Source of the DNA: Chondrosia reniformis | Lineage: Eukaryota > Porifera > Demospongiae > Chondrillida > Chondrillidae | DNA length: 64,000 nt | Assembly (NCBI GenBank): GCA_947172415.1 | Contig: OX359189.1 | Coordinates: 4,912,501 to 4,976,500, forward strand | Direction of reading: 5' to 3' | In this document: piece by piece, positions 1 through 9,776 of the stretch | How positions within the stretch are numbered: the stretch's first letter is position 1 | How the letters are laid out: each line of letters starts with the position of its first letter | Program-made: the position numbers and the translations under genes | Notes under the pieces: model-generated | Told to the model about the DNA's origin: nothing | The model's input: the letters and a program-made list of their open reading frames with translations, nothing else | The model's database searches: none

Positions 1-309
1 CTCCCTTATAGGATCCCTGCTTCCTTATCAAAGCCAAGGGCAATGGCCTCAAACAGGGCTGTATTAGATCATTATTTTGATATTTTAGAAGAAACGTTAG
101 TAGAAAATAATTTGAAAGACAGTCCTTGCCAAATCTATAACATGGATGAAAGCGGTATGCCTCTTGCGCCTAAGCCTTTAGAGACAATTCATGAAAAAGG
201 AACAAAAAACGCAATTACCATGACATCTTCAGCGAAGACCCAAATTACCATTGTAACATGTGTCAACGCTGCAGGGCAATGTTTGCCCCCCATGCATATA
301 AGTGGGTAG
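1..309 (+). pseudogene. Tigger/pogo-type DDE transposase, N-terminal part (partial)
   Basis: The frame is open from the window edge, so the true start lies outside. It encodes the first catalytic-aspartate segment of a DDE_1 (Tigger/Jerky/CENP-B-like) transposase: YNMDESGMPL followed by KGTKN and a TIVTCVNAAGQ strand are hallmarks of this family, in which the first D of the DDE triad sits in the N-M-D-E motif. These enzymes cut and paste DNA elements at TA sites. The frame ends at a stop just after the PPM motif, where the family normally continues to the second aspartate; that continuation is found on the opposite strand immediately downstream. The copy is therefore rearranged and cannot be functional. 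Family assignment is from motif recognition. Confidence 0.75.
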
Positions 310-310
310 T

Positions 311-557
311 ATTTGGAGGCAGGACAAATAACAGCACCTAGCTGCTCCTCAGCGGCCATTGTAATGGCCTCAGGGGAATAATGAGAAGTATGGCCATCAA
401 GTAAGATGAGTAATGGCCTTACAGGTGGTGCATAACGCAAAAAATGCCTCTTGAACCACTTCTCAAAGAGGTGTTGGTCCATCCAGCCTTTCCCTGAAAG
501 ACCATATATGGTTCCAGGTACTTCTATTGTTAGTTCAGGTCTCAGTTGCTTCCAATC
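311..557 (-). pseudogene. Inverted continuation of the Tigger-type transposase
   Basis: Read on the minus strand this stretch gives QLRPELTIEVPGTIYGLS, then KGWMDQHLFEKWF and LLILLDGHTSHYSPEAI, which carries the second catalytic aspartate (LLDGH) of DDE_1 transposases. In the family this part follows directly after the segment encoded at 1-309 on the plus strand. The two pieces therefore look like one transposase in which the middle has been inverted with a junction near 309. The end drifts from the expected third-acid motif (PPNTTH) into unrelated sequence (ASKYYP), so the third catalytic residue is missing. Two independent inverted copies placed side by side is the alternative explanation. 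Confidence 0.65.
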
Positions 558-621
558 CCAAATCTATACATGTGCATGTACATATATATCTATAGTATGT
601 CTTTGTAACTCCTTTTTGTAG

Positions 622-1816
622 TTACTATGTTGGCCTGATGGGTGTGACAAAGAAAAAGGCTCCTTCCACCACCCTTAGGGGTGGGCGGAATGTCTCCACC
701 AGAGGTGTCCTAAAACAGAAGAATGGTGTTGCCGGTAAGGAGAAAAACCTGCTTGCATATATATAAAGCATACTTAAGCTTTTGTTTATATAATTGGATC
801 GTGATCAAGTGATCAGTTCTTGGATGTATATTTATACAATTTAGGTTTAGTGAGTTTTGTATAAAATGACCAGTTTCTGATAAATAATATAGATGTTGAC
901 CAGGAGGGTGAACTATATAAGGCTACAGCAATCGAGGTTTCATGTGAAACTGATGAATCTGAATATACATCAGCAACATGGTGGCAAAAGGATTTAGATT
1001 TGACATCACAGGAGCGAGAAATATTGCTTTCTGGGTAAGAATTAAATGATCGTATCATTAATGCAGGACAGAAGCTGTTGAAAAATCAGTTTAATCATAT
1101 TCATAGGTTCCAAAGCACTCTTTTAGGATATCGGCTGAAATTTGAGCCAATATCAGTAAAGTTAGACAGTGTTCAGATATTTCATACAGGTATATGATTG
1201 ACTGTATATATGTGACATTGTGTAAATTATATACTCATGCATGCAGTCCTGCATTTTGTGTTATATATATTTTATATAGGAAGTATAAATCACTGGATTT
1301 GCATCTCAACAGTTGGTAGTAGAGGAATGATCCATGTTATGGACAGTCTAGGAACTTCTCTGCCCCTGAACAGAAAGAGTTTTGCAAATTTGCAAAGCCT
1401 ATTCTGTTGCTCCATCAAGTTCTCTGAAGGTCAAAAAGCTCTCAGTTCAGCAACAACAAGGTGCAGTGGACTGTGGGGTGTACTGCATTGTATATGCAAC
1501 CAAAACCTGCCTTGGAAATGATGTCACAAGTGTTGCTTTTGATCAAAAGAGAGCACGTAAACATTTGTTCCAGTGTTTTCAAGATGGCAAAATGAATGCA
1601 TTTACTAGAAGCCCCAGAACTGTTCAGCGAACTGTTAGCAAAATACAGAGTTTCAAACTCTACTGTGTATGCAGAATGCCTGCAGACTACGATACTGAAA
1701 TGGTACAATGCAGTGGATGTTGTAAACGCTGGTATCACTTTTCATGTGTGGGTGTGAAGTATCCAGTCCCTGAGATGTGGAAGTGCTCAAAATGCAAGCC
1801 TGCTGAATTTTTATGA
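622..1816 (+). pseudogene. Ulp1-like SUMO protease plus PHD finger gene, spliced, broken
   Basis: Three exons can be traced: 622-734 (acceptor TTTTTGTAG, donor GTAAGG), 893-1189 (acceptor AATATAG, donor GTATAT) and 1280-1816 (acceptor TTTATATAG), with matching phases. Exon 2 has LTSQEREILLSG then ELNDRIINAGQKLL; exon 3 has NHWICIST (catalytic His region), VMDSL (Asp) and QQQGAVDCGVYCIVYA (Gln and catalytic Cys), the full Ulp1/C48 peptidase triad. It ends in a PHD finger: CVCR, CSGC, WYHFSC, WKCSKC. Proteases of this class cut SUMO or related isopeptide bonds; PHD fingers read histone tails. Lesions: an in-frame TAA at 1036-1038 and a one-base frameshift near 1380. Such Ulp1-PHD proteins occur as multicopy genes and within KDZ-type DNA transposons, so an element origin is possible. 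The first exon is not identified. Confidence 0.7.
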
Positions 1817-2544
1817 CTTAACCTTTCAATAGTAGACTGTTTTTGCTTAGCTATAACAAACAGAAACTATTATGTAAACTTATACTTTCTTACTTTATTT
1901 TGACTTTGACAGTGGCCGAAATTGCTTTTTAGTAATTGTGAGTGCCGCCGGCACTGCGATTTTTACTGGCGGCGTTCACAATTGTGTGTTTGCAAAGATT
2001 GAAAATGTTTAGCTATATTCCTGCAAAATAAGCATGAATTAAATTATTCATGGTCCAAACTGGATAGAAATGCAGTGTATATATATCAACTGCAGTTTGT
2101 TCTTCTCTAGCAAAATAGCTTATGTATATATATATGACTGTTGCGAAACCTAAAACTGCTATATAATCGATAATTTTCGCCCTCCATTTTAATGACGTCA
2201 TCCAGTCAGCCTTAACCGCCCACATGGCGTTAAATTGGTTTCCAAAACCTTAGTAAAGCTCTCGAATAAGTTTTAAGTGTAAGGAGAGCAATTTATGAGT
2301 CTTAAGTAGAAGAAAATCGCTTTTCTCCGACGCTTAGTTAATATGTCCGATGTTCCCTACATCCGGACATCGTCGTTAATGGTGCTTTGCTCCCGTGTTG
2401 CTAAAGCTCAGCGTACCAAAGTTGGTCGGCAAATTAGCAGGACCACGGGGTATGAGATCATGCACAAGAAACCTCGTTTAGGCTTTAGAGGCAGTTGTAC
2501 AAGTGTCCGATTTGACCTGGTGTCCGAATTTCAATCACTTACTC
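1817..2544. other. Intergenic stretch with a short inverted repeat
   Basis: No supported gene. It contains a 15-base imperfect inverted repeat (see 1935-1982). An open frame at 2343-2558 has no recognisable domain and runs into the tandem duplication that starts at 2545, so it is not called. Confidence 0.5.
1935..1982. repeat. Imperfect inverted repeat, 15-base arms
   Basis: ATTGTGAGTGCCGCC at 1935-1949 is mirrored by GGCGGCGTTCACAAT at 1968-1982 with two mismatches and an 18-base spacer. It is GC-rich against an AT-rich background and would form a hairpin. Function unknown; it could be a tiny MITE or the end of one. Confidence 0.55.
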
Positions 2545-3079
2545 TACGCTTTACCTAAATCGTTTACAAGGACTTATTGCAGAGTTTATAAGCGATGTTG
2601 TCTACGTGAATTGAAGACGAACCCTGATGCCTAGATAGCATCGCGCTCGCTTTGCTGTAAGAAGGTAAAGGAAACCTTTCTTTCAAGTTAGGCTGTCATT
2701 TCAGAGCCCACTTTACCTTACTTTTGCAACATGTGTACTTAAGATTTTAAATTAATTAAATTCGGCTGGACAAGGACTAATTGCATAGAGATGTTCTCTA
2801 CGTGAGTTGAATTGGATGTGCCCTAAGTTAGCCAGCAGTCCTGTAATAAACTTTACGCTTTACCTAAATCGTTTACAAGGACTTATTGCAGAGTTTATAA
2901 GCGATGTTGTCTACGTGAATTGAAGACGAACCCTGACGCCTAGGTAGCATACTTTCTTGTCTTGAAAAGGCACTCGCCTTGCCGTAAGAAGGTAAAGGAA
3001 ACCTTTCTTTCAAGTTAGGCTGTCATTTCAGAGCCCACTTTACCTTACTTTTCCCACATGTTTACTTAGATTTTAAATT
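2545..3079. repeat. Tandem duplication, period about 309 bp
   Basis: Two long copies at about 2545-2757 and 2854-3079 share the same order of blocks: CTTTACCTAAATCGTTTACA, GCGATGTTGTCTACGTGAAT, GGTAAAGGAAACCTTTC and CAGAGCCCACTTTACC. They differ by substitutions and by an insertion after the block ending in TAGCAT. Between them, 2763-2853 holds a shorter diverged version of the first part (GGACTAATTGC, GATGTTCTCTACGTGAGTTG). No coding frame is conserved between copies, so this is a non-coding repeat. Confidence 0.8.
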
Positions 3080-3842
3080 CATTTCGAATGTGTAATCAAT
3101 TATAATATCACGTACCATTTCCTTATCATTAAACAAACATTGTTTATTTTAAACAGTGTCTATAGATTTGCTACACAAACATTCAATAGGTGAATTGAAG
3201 TGAAAATATCAATCGCACATAGGAATCGGTTCAGGTGAGTAATCAAGTGTACAATTGTCTTCTGTACCTATCTATTGCGACCAACACTATCGAAAGTCCA
3301 GCTTGGATTTTAGTGTTGATTTCAGTGAATAGGTTTATTGGGCAACTAAAAGCATTGAGAGATTTCTAGGTTTTGCTATGTAATTTGTAGCTTCCAAAGT
3401 CTATATTCTTAGCATTATAACAGGATGGATTGACTATATGTAATGTATTTTCATGGCAAGGTTTGTGCAGTGTAGATCTCATTGAATTGAGTTGATTTTA
3501 CTTTGAACACTAAGCAACAAGCAAAGAGGGATACCTAGACTTTTCTATAGTCCTTCATGCACCCTCATTACCAAAAATTAGTCAAAAATGTACTGATGGA
3601 TGCCATGCATTTGAGCATGACAATAAGATGGATTGCGCATGGGCTGGGGTGAATGTTGAAATAGAACAACAAATTTGTAGGGACATCATCAAATTACATA
3701 TACATATAAAAGAAGTATTTTTGAAAATCTTTTATCTTTTGTTAAGTTGTGGCTTGGAAAAAAGCCGTTTCTGTTCCTTTAATATATTATTAATACTTGT
3801 ATGAAATGTAAGTTAGTGTATTGCAATGGTCTAATAGTCTTT
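3080..3842. other. Intergenic, nothing recognised
   Basis: AT-rich sequence without a supported exon, RNA gene or repeat. It lies downstream of the stop codon of the minus-strand micro-exon gene and probably contains its 3' UTR. Confidence 0.4.
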
Positions 3843-4467
3843 CTAATGGTAGTTATAGTTACGTGTAAGAAGATGTAGCAACAGCCTGCCTGGTGAGGGT
3901 GGTGGTACAGGCTGTGGTATCAATGCTGTTGGTGGAGCAGGGGCTTCTACTTTGGCTGCTTCCACTTTAGCCTTCTCTTTTTTCCTCATTCTTCTTTCCT
4001 TCCGCAACATCTCCCTCTAAATATATTGTATCAACATGAATATAATACAGACTTTGTAGCATTATATACACTTACCACTTTTTCTTCATTTTTTTGTTTC
4101 TCATTTATCTACATGAAAGAATAACGAAAAACATTAATCAACAGGAATACAATGTCATATGTTGTACCTCCTCCATATGCCGTACCTCTTCCATATGCCG
4201 TACCTGGACTTCTTTCAGCTGCAAAGCAGAAACATTGATTACATTGAAGAACAGCTGGACATTCCACATTTTTACTATTATTAACATTGCTGTTACTTAC
4301 ATTTCGATTATTCTGCCAGCACAGCAGTGCCACAACTATCATTAGTTGTGTGATGGCCTATGTACATAGTGGAGGTATTGATAGTAACTTGCACTGTACC
4401 ATGTGCACTTTTACACATATAGCAAACAGTATATTTCATGCACTTACTATTCTTGCCATCCATTCGC
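3843..4467 (-). CDS. Coiled-coil protein gene assembled from micro-exons (3' part)
   Basis: Five consecutive minus-strand exons with consensus AG/GT borders are visible: 4467-4448 (20 nt), 4312-4301 (12 nt), 4218-4204 (15 nt), 4108-4076 (33 nt) and 4016-3843 (174 nt, stop TAG at 3845-3843). Their phases agree and the joined reading continues as one highly charged helix: EWMARI, NNRN, LKEVQ, INEKQKNEEKV, then REMLRKERRMRKKEKAK, followed by an alanine/proline-rich tail. Introns are 135, 82, 95 and 59 bp. The match of splice signals, phase and heptad-like charge argues for a real expressed host gene rather than an element. The 5' end is unresolved: the candidate first exon at 4651-4583 does not join in phase with the 20-nt exon. 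I do not recognise the family; a lysine/glutamate-rich coiled coil is all that can be said. Confidence 0.55.
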
Positions 4468-4582
4468 CTGTAAAAAAAGGAGCACCAAAGCCCCTATTAT
4501 CACCGTGTAAAGAGCCTATGTGCAGTGTGGATGTATACCAAATAGATGGTAGATTTGGCGAATTACATACAGTCTAACTCAC

Positions 4583-4651
4583 AAAGTAACCCGATGCTAG
4601 GAATATGGCTGTCGTGTTCACTGCACTAAGCACCTCTACTCTCAATGCCAT
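4583..4651 (-). CDS. Candidate first coding exon, divergent from the plus-strand gene
   Basis: An ATG at 4651 opens a 23-codon frame (MALRVEVLSAVNTTAIFLAS and onward) that ends exactly at a GTGAGT donor. Hydrophobic residues follow a short start, compatible with a signal anchor but too short to judge. It lies upstream of the micro-exon gene on the same strand, but it ends in phase 0 while the next visible exon needs one leading base, so either another exon intervenes or this exon is not used. Confidence 0.3.
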
Positions 4652-4769
4652 TTCTTTCGTTGGTAAATGTTGGTAAAAACCATGGAAACGATGGTAAGCA
4701 GTTGCGCGCGTTGTATGCGGTCATTATTGCCATGGAAATCGTTAATCGTTCCGAGCTCAAAGATCGGTT
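4652..4769. promoter_or_regulatory. Candidate bidirectional promoter
   Basis: 118 bp separate two candidate first exons that point away from each other (4651 minus, 4770 plus), each ending in a good donor. The interval is richer in CG dinucleotides (GCGCGC, GTTCCGAGC) than its surroundings. This is an inference from exon layout only; no TATA or initiator element is clear. Confidence 0.3.
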
Positions 4770-4937
4770 ATGAGTGTTCTCTTTACGAAATTGATGCTGT
4801 TCATGAATTCTCCTAGTCTGAAGCTTTCCTCGAGCTTTCAGGAATTCATCCTATTTGCACTGTGTGCGATACTTAGCTGCCATACAGCGAAAAGAGTGCT
4901 TTTCAGCACTAAATCGGTGACGGGAGACGGCGCTGAG
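4770..4937 (+). CDS. Candidate first exon of an unidentified plus-strand gene
   Basis: ATG at 4770 opens 56 codons ending in phase 0 at a strong donor (GAG/GTAAGTAAT). The peptide has a hydrophobic core (FILFALCAILSCH, about residues 26-38), so it may be membrane-anchored. No following exon could be identified with confidence in 4938-5662, and the family is not recognised. Confidence 0.3.
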
Positions 4938-5662
4938 GTAAGTAATTTATTTTCTCTAATTGGTGTTAGTATGTATGAGCTGTATAAACAGTTGTTGGGC
5001 TGATATTCATATATAGCTAGCCGAATGAGTTGTCATTTTTGTTCAACACTGTTGCAATTAGCTGTAAAATATGAAATACCATATATCGGTAAATGAATCC
5101 ATGTGTTTAAAAGAATACGAATTGACTGTATTCGCAATCCTTTGACAAGTATTGATTTAACCACAATGGTTTACTGCTATATAGTTGACATCGTGAAATG
5201 ATTCATTTTGATTGCCAAGAGAATCATTCGAGTAGTGACCCGGCAATAATTACGAAGAGCGACGATTATTCTAATGATAAGAATGTAAATCTAACATGCA
5301 GAAAGGTTTGATAGTAGTATAATTTGGGCGTAATGCTATTTGATTGACAATGCCACCCAGTGTAGCAGGTGAACAAATGTATAGTCTGCATATATGCTAC
5401 TATACGCACGACAGAGAGTCGAGTATGCCTAAGTTACAAGCTCCACGATCTATGGTTATATAAAAGTCTGTCCAGCTAAAAGGTTGTCTGCGAAGAAATG
5501 CTGGCACAAAAATTGTCCAAATGGGCCTAAGATTGCCAGAAGCTTCCATGTTTTGAGTTTACATTCAAAACATTTGAAGATGCACTAGAGGATCTTGTAA
5601 CATAACGCAGACACTTTTACGTATACACACTATATGCATGTGTACAGGTCTCATCAATTATT
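4938..5662. other. Intergenic or intronic, nothing certain
   Basis: A basic, cysteine-containing frame around 5460-5580 (KVCPAKRLSAKKCWHKNC) is short and not matched to a family. Otherwise AT-rich sequence leading into the hairpin at 5663. Confidence 0.35.
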
Positions 5663-5681
5663 GGGGCGCCACAGGCACCCC
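5663..5681. repeat. GC-rich hairpin motif
   Basis: GGGGCGCC-ACA-GGCACCCC forms a stem of eight positions with one mismatch. The motif with flanking CAATTATT and TATATTG recurs, inverted, at 51513-51532, and related GC stems sit inside the small CAAGTAGTT elements at 17393 and 51151. It stands out from the AT-rich context directly before the minisatellite. Confidence 0.55.
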
Positions 5682-5807
5682 TATATTGTTATTTATATAT
5701 ATGTGTATATCTGGCAAAAAATATAATGTAATATAATATAATGTAATAAAATATAATGTAATGTTGTAATTGAGAAGTATGTAAGAAAATACAATTCCAT
5801 ATCTAAG

Positions 5808-8800
5808 TCTGAGTAAGGGGTGTGATCCTATAGCTAAGGCTGAGTAAGGAGTGTGATCCTATAGCTAAGGCTGAGTAAGGGGTGTGGTCCTATAGCTAAG
5901 GCTGATTAAGGGGTGTGGTCCTATAACTAAGGCTGAGTAAGGGGTGTGGTCCTATAGCTAAGGCTGAGTAAGGAGTATGGTTCTATATAGCTAAGGCTAA
6001 GTAAGGTGTGTGGTGCTATAGCTAAGGCTTAGAAAGGTGTGTGGTCTTATAGCTAAGACTGAGTAATTAAGGAGTATGGTTCTATAGCTAAAGCTAAGTA
6101 AGGGGTGTGATCCTATAGCTAAGGCTGAGTAAGGGGTGTGTTCCTATAGCTAAGGCTGATTAAGGGGTGTGGTCCTATAACTAAGGCTGAGTAAGGGGTG
6201 TGGTCCTATAGCTAAGGCTGAGTAAGGAGTATGGTTCTATATAGCTAAGGCTAAGTAAGGTGTGTGGTGCTATAGCTAAGGCTTAGAAAGGTGTGTGGTC
6301 TTATAGCTAAGACTGAGTAATTAAGGAGTATGGTTCTATAGCTAAAGCTAAGTAAGGGGTGTGATCCTATAGCTAAGGCTGAGTAAGGGGTGTGGTCCTA
6401 TAGCTAAGGCTGATTAAGGGGTGTGGTCCTATAACTAAGGCTGAGTAAGGGGTGTGGTCCTATAGCTAAGGCTGAGTAAGGAGTATGGTTCTATATAGCT
6501 AAAGCTAAGTAAGGGGTGTGGTCCTATAACTAAGGCTGAGTAAGGGGTTTGATCCTATAGCTAAGGCTGAGTAAGAGGTGTGGTCCTATAGCTAAGGCTG
6601 AGTAAGGAGTATGGTTCTATATAGCTAAGGCTAAGAAAGGGGTGTGGTCCTATAGCTAAGGCTGAGTAAGGAGTATGGTTCTATATAGCTAAGGCTAAGT
6701 AAGGTGTGTGGTGCTAATGTAATGTATATAATGTAATATAATATAATGTAATAAAATATAATGTAATGTTGTAATTGAGAAGTATGTAAGAAAATACAAT
6801 TCCATATCTAAGTCTGAGTAAGGGGTGTGATCCTATAGCTAAGGCTGAGTAAGGAGTGTGATCCTATAGCTAAGGCTGAGTAAGGGGTGTGGTCCTATAG
6901 CTAAGGCTGGTTCTATATAGCTAAAGCTAAGTAAGGGGTGTGGTCCTATAACTAAGGCTGAGTAAGGGGTTTGATCCTATAGCTAAGGCTGAGTAAGAGG
7001 TGTGGTCCTATAGCTAAGGCTGAGTAAGGAGTATGGTTCTATATAGCTAAGGCTAAGAAAGGGGTGTGGTCCTATAGCTAAGGCTGAGTAAGGAGTGTGA
7101 TCCTATAGCTAAGGCTGAGTAAGGGGTGTGGTCCTATAGCTAAGGCTGGTTCTATATAGCTAAAGCTAAGTAAGGGGTGTGGTCCTATAACTAAGGCTGA
7201 GTAAGGGGTTTGATCCTATAGCTAAGGCTGAGTAAGAGGTGTGGTCCTATAGCTAAGGCTGAGTAAGGAGTATGGTTCTATATAGCTAAGGCTAAGAAAG
7301 GGGTGTGGTCCTATAGCTAAGGCTGAGTAAGGAGTATGGTTCTATATAGCTAAGGCTAAGTAAGGTGTGTGGTGCTAATGTAATGTATATAATGTAATAT
7401 AATATAATGTAATAAAATATAATGTAATGTTGTAATTGAGAAGTATGTAAGAAAATACAATTCCATATCTAAGTCTGAGTAAGGGGTGTGATCCTATAGC
7501 TAAGGCTGAGTAAGGAGTGTGATCCTATAGCTAAGGCTGAGTAAGGGGTGTGGTCCTATAGCTAAGGCTGATTAAGGGGTGTGGTCCTATAGCTAAGGCT
7601 GAGTAAGGAGTATGGTTCTATATAGCTAAGGCTAAGTAAGGTGTGTGGTGCTATAGCTAAGGCTTAGAAAGGTGTGTGGTCTTATAGCTAAGACTGAGTA
7701 ATTAAGGAGTATGGTTCTATAGCTAAAGCTAAGTAAGGGGTGTGATCCTATAGCTAAGGCTGAGTAAGGGGTGTGGTCCTATAGCTAAGGCTGATTAAGG
7801 GGTGTGGTCCTATAACTAAGGCTGAGTAAGGGGTGTGGTCCTATAGCTAAGGCTGAGTAAGGAGTATGGTTCTATATAGCTAAGGCTAAGTAAGGTGTGT
7901 GGTGCTAAAGCTAAGGCTTAGAAAGGTGTGTGGTCTTATAGCTAAGACTGAGTAATTAAGGAGTATGGTTCTATAGCTGAAGCTAAGTAAGGGGTGTGGT
8001 CCTATAACTAAGGCTGAGTAAGGGGTGTGGTCCTATAGCTAAGGCTGAGTAAGGAGTATGGTTCTATATAGCTAAGGCTAAGTAAGGTGTGTGGTGCTAT
8101 AGCTAAGGCTTAGAAAGGTGTGTGGTCTTATAGCTAAGACTGAGTAATTAAGGAGTATGGTTCTATAGCTAAAGCTAAGTAAGGGGTGTGGTCCTATAAC
8201 TAAGGCTGAGTAAGGGGTTTGATCCTATAGCTAAGGCTGAGTAAGAGGTGTGGTCCTATAGCTAAGGCTGAGTAAGGAGTATGGTTCTATATAGCTAAGG
8301 CTAAGAAAGGGGTGTGGTCCTATAGCTAAGGCTGAGTAAAGAGTATGGTTCTATAGTAAAGCTAAGTAAGGGGTGTGGTCCTATAACTAAGGCTTAGTAA
8401 GGTGCATGGATAGTCTTATAGCTAAGGCTGAGTAAGGGGTGTGGTTCTATAACTAAGGCTGAGTAAGGGGTATGGTCCTATAGCTAAGGCTGAGTAAGGA
8501 GTATGGTTCTATATAGCTAAGGCTAAGAAAGGGGTGTGGTCCTATAGGTAAGGCTGAGTAAGGGGTGTGGTCCGATAGCTAACGCTGAGTAAGGGGTTTG
8601 ATCCTATAACTAAGGCTGAGTAAGGGGTGTGGTCCTATAACTAAGGCTGAGTAAGGGGTGTGGTCCTATAGCTAAGGCTAAGAAAGGAGTATGGTTCTAT
8701 ATAGCTAAGGCTAAGTAAGGGGTGTGGTCCTATAGCTAAGGCTTAGTAAGGTGTGTGGTCTTATAGCTAAGGCTAAGTAAGGGGTGCAGTTGTAGAGCTA

Positions 8801-8862
8801 AGGTAGAGTGAGGGGTTTGGTGTCCTATAGTCAGGGTAGAGTGAGGGAGTTAGGGGGTGTGG
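5808..8862. repeat. Minisatellite, 31-bp unit with higher-order structure
   Basis: About 100 head-to-tail copies of a unit close to CTAAGGCTGAGTAAGG-GGTGTGGTCCTATAG. Variants alternate in fixed order: GGTGTGGTCC, GAGTATGGTTCTATATAG, GTGTGTGGTGC, GTGTGTGGTCTTATAG. A non-repeat AT block (ATATAATGTAATAAAATATAATG ending in AATTGAGAAGTATG) recurs inside the array; its GAGAAGTATG anchors are at 5772, 6777 and 7438, showing that multi-unit blocks were duplicated together. Every unit carries stops in plus-strand frames, so the array is non-coding. The last units (8780-8862) decay gradually, as expected at the edge of an unequal-exchange array. Confidence 0.95.
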
Positions 8863-9776
8863 TCATCACATAGTGAGTACCTTGTATCCATGGTAACATT
8901 AATGCGCATAAATATGCATCACTGTACATTAATCCTTTTCACACTGCATATGAATTCGACTCCTCGATGCCTAATAGTGTAAAACAAATAGTATGGAACG
9001 TAAAGCCTGATGATACTGTCATACTGTATCATAATTAAAAACGGCGAATATAAATGGTACATACATCCATTCGGTTGCGCATTTATATGCATAATGTCCC
9101 AATGGTTCGGAGTGACAGCAGAGAGTCAGTCTTTGGGGGCAAGCATATGTAAACAAGCCCAACAAAAAAGCATTCAAAGGAACGTTGGCTATATACAAAC
9201 CAAAACTCGCTCAAGACGCAAAACGTCTACAGTGTATATAGCCTAAATGCACAATGAATCTACAATTATCTCGCTCATTTTATTATGCCAAGAATACACA
9301 TGGAATGTCATAACATACAATCGTTATTATCTATATAATGCTTGCATAACAAAATACTCTATATATACATGATTATCTTGCAAGTTATTGTTGGCAAAAG
9401 GTTTGTTGGTAAGTTGACATAAGCAACATTAATATACTGTACACAATTATAGTATGTCTACTTGGTCTTCACATATTGATTTCTTTCATGTCTGTGTATA
9501 GAGTATCATGAAATTGATTGGAAAGTTCCTTCCAACTGAAGGTAAACTGACAATGTGTAGTCATCGCTCCAAAAGATGTAAACATTGTATGAAACATAAC
9601 CCCAGTAAGTCATGCACATTGTACACTGTGGTACACTGTTTAGTCCTACAAAGGCCTGCAATTAAAAAAGCAATTGGTCTATTGGCTGTTGCTACCTTTA
9701 TATTCTTTGAAATATACACACTTCAAGCTCAACTAGTAGCTAACTGTAAAGACCAACCTAGTGCTTTTGTTCAAAC
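8863..9776. other. Flank between minisatellite and Helitron coding region
   Basis: Two open frames here (9010-9246 and 9508-9813) have no recognisable domain. The second contains one hydrophobic stretch (AIGLLAVATFIFF) and overlaps the start of the 2A-led frame. The region probably holds the 5' end of the Helitron, but I could not identify a terminus. Confidence 0.35.

Noticed and set aside
1031..1043. GGGTAAGAATT as a splice donor in the Ulp1 exon
   Set aside because: The conserved protein sequence continues directly after it in the same frame, so an in-frame stop is more likely than an intron.
2343..2558. 71-codon open frame
   Set aside because: No domain; overlaps the start of a non-coding tandem duplication.
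5808..8862. CRISPR-like array
   Set aside because: Units are contiguous without unique spacers and the context is eukaryotic; it is a minisatellite.
9010..9246. 78-codon open frame after the minisatellite
   Set aside because: No domain and no conservation evidence.
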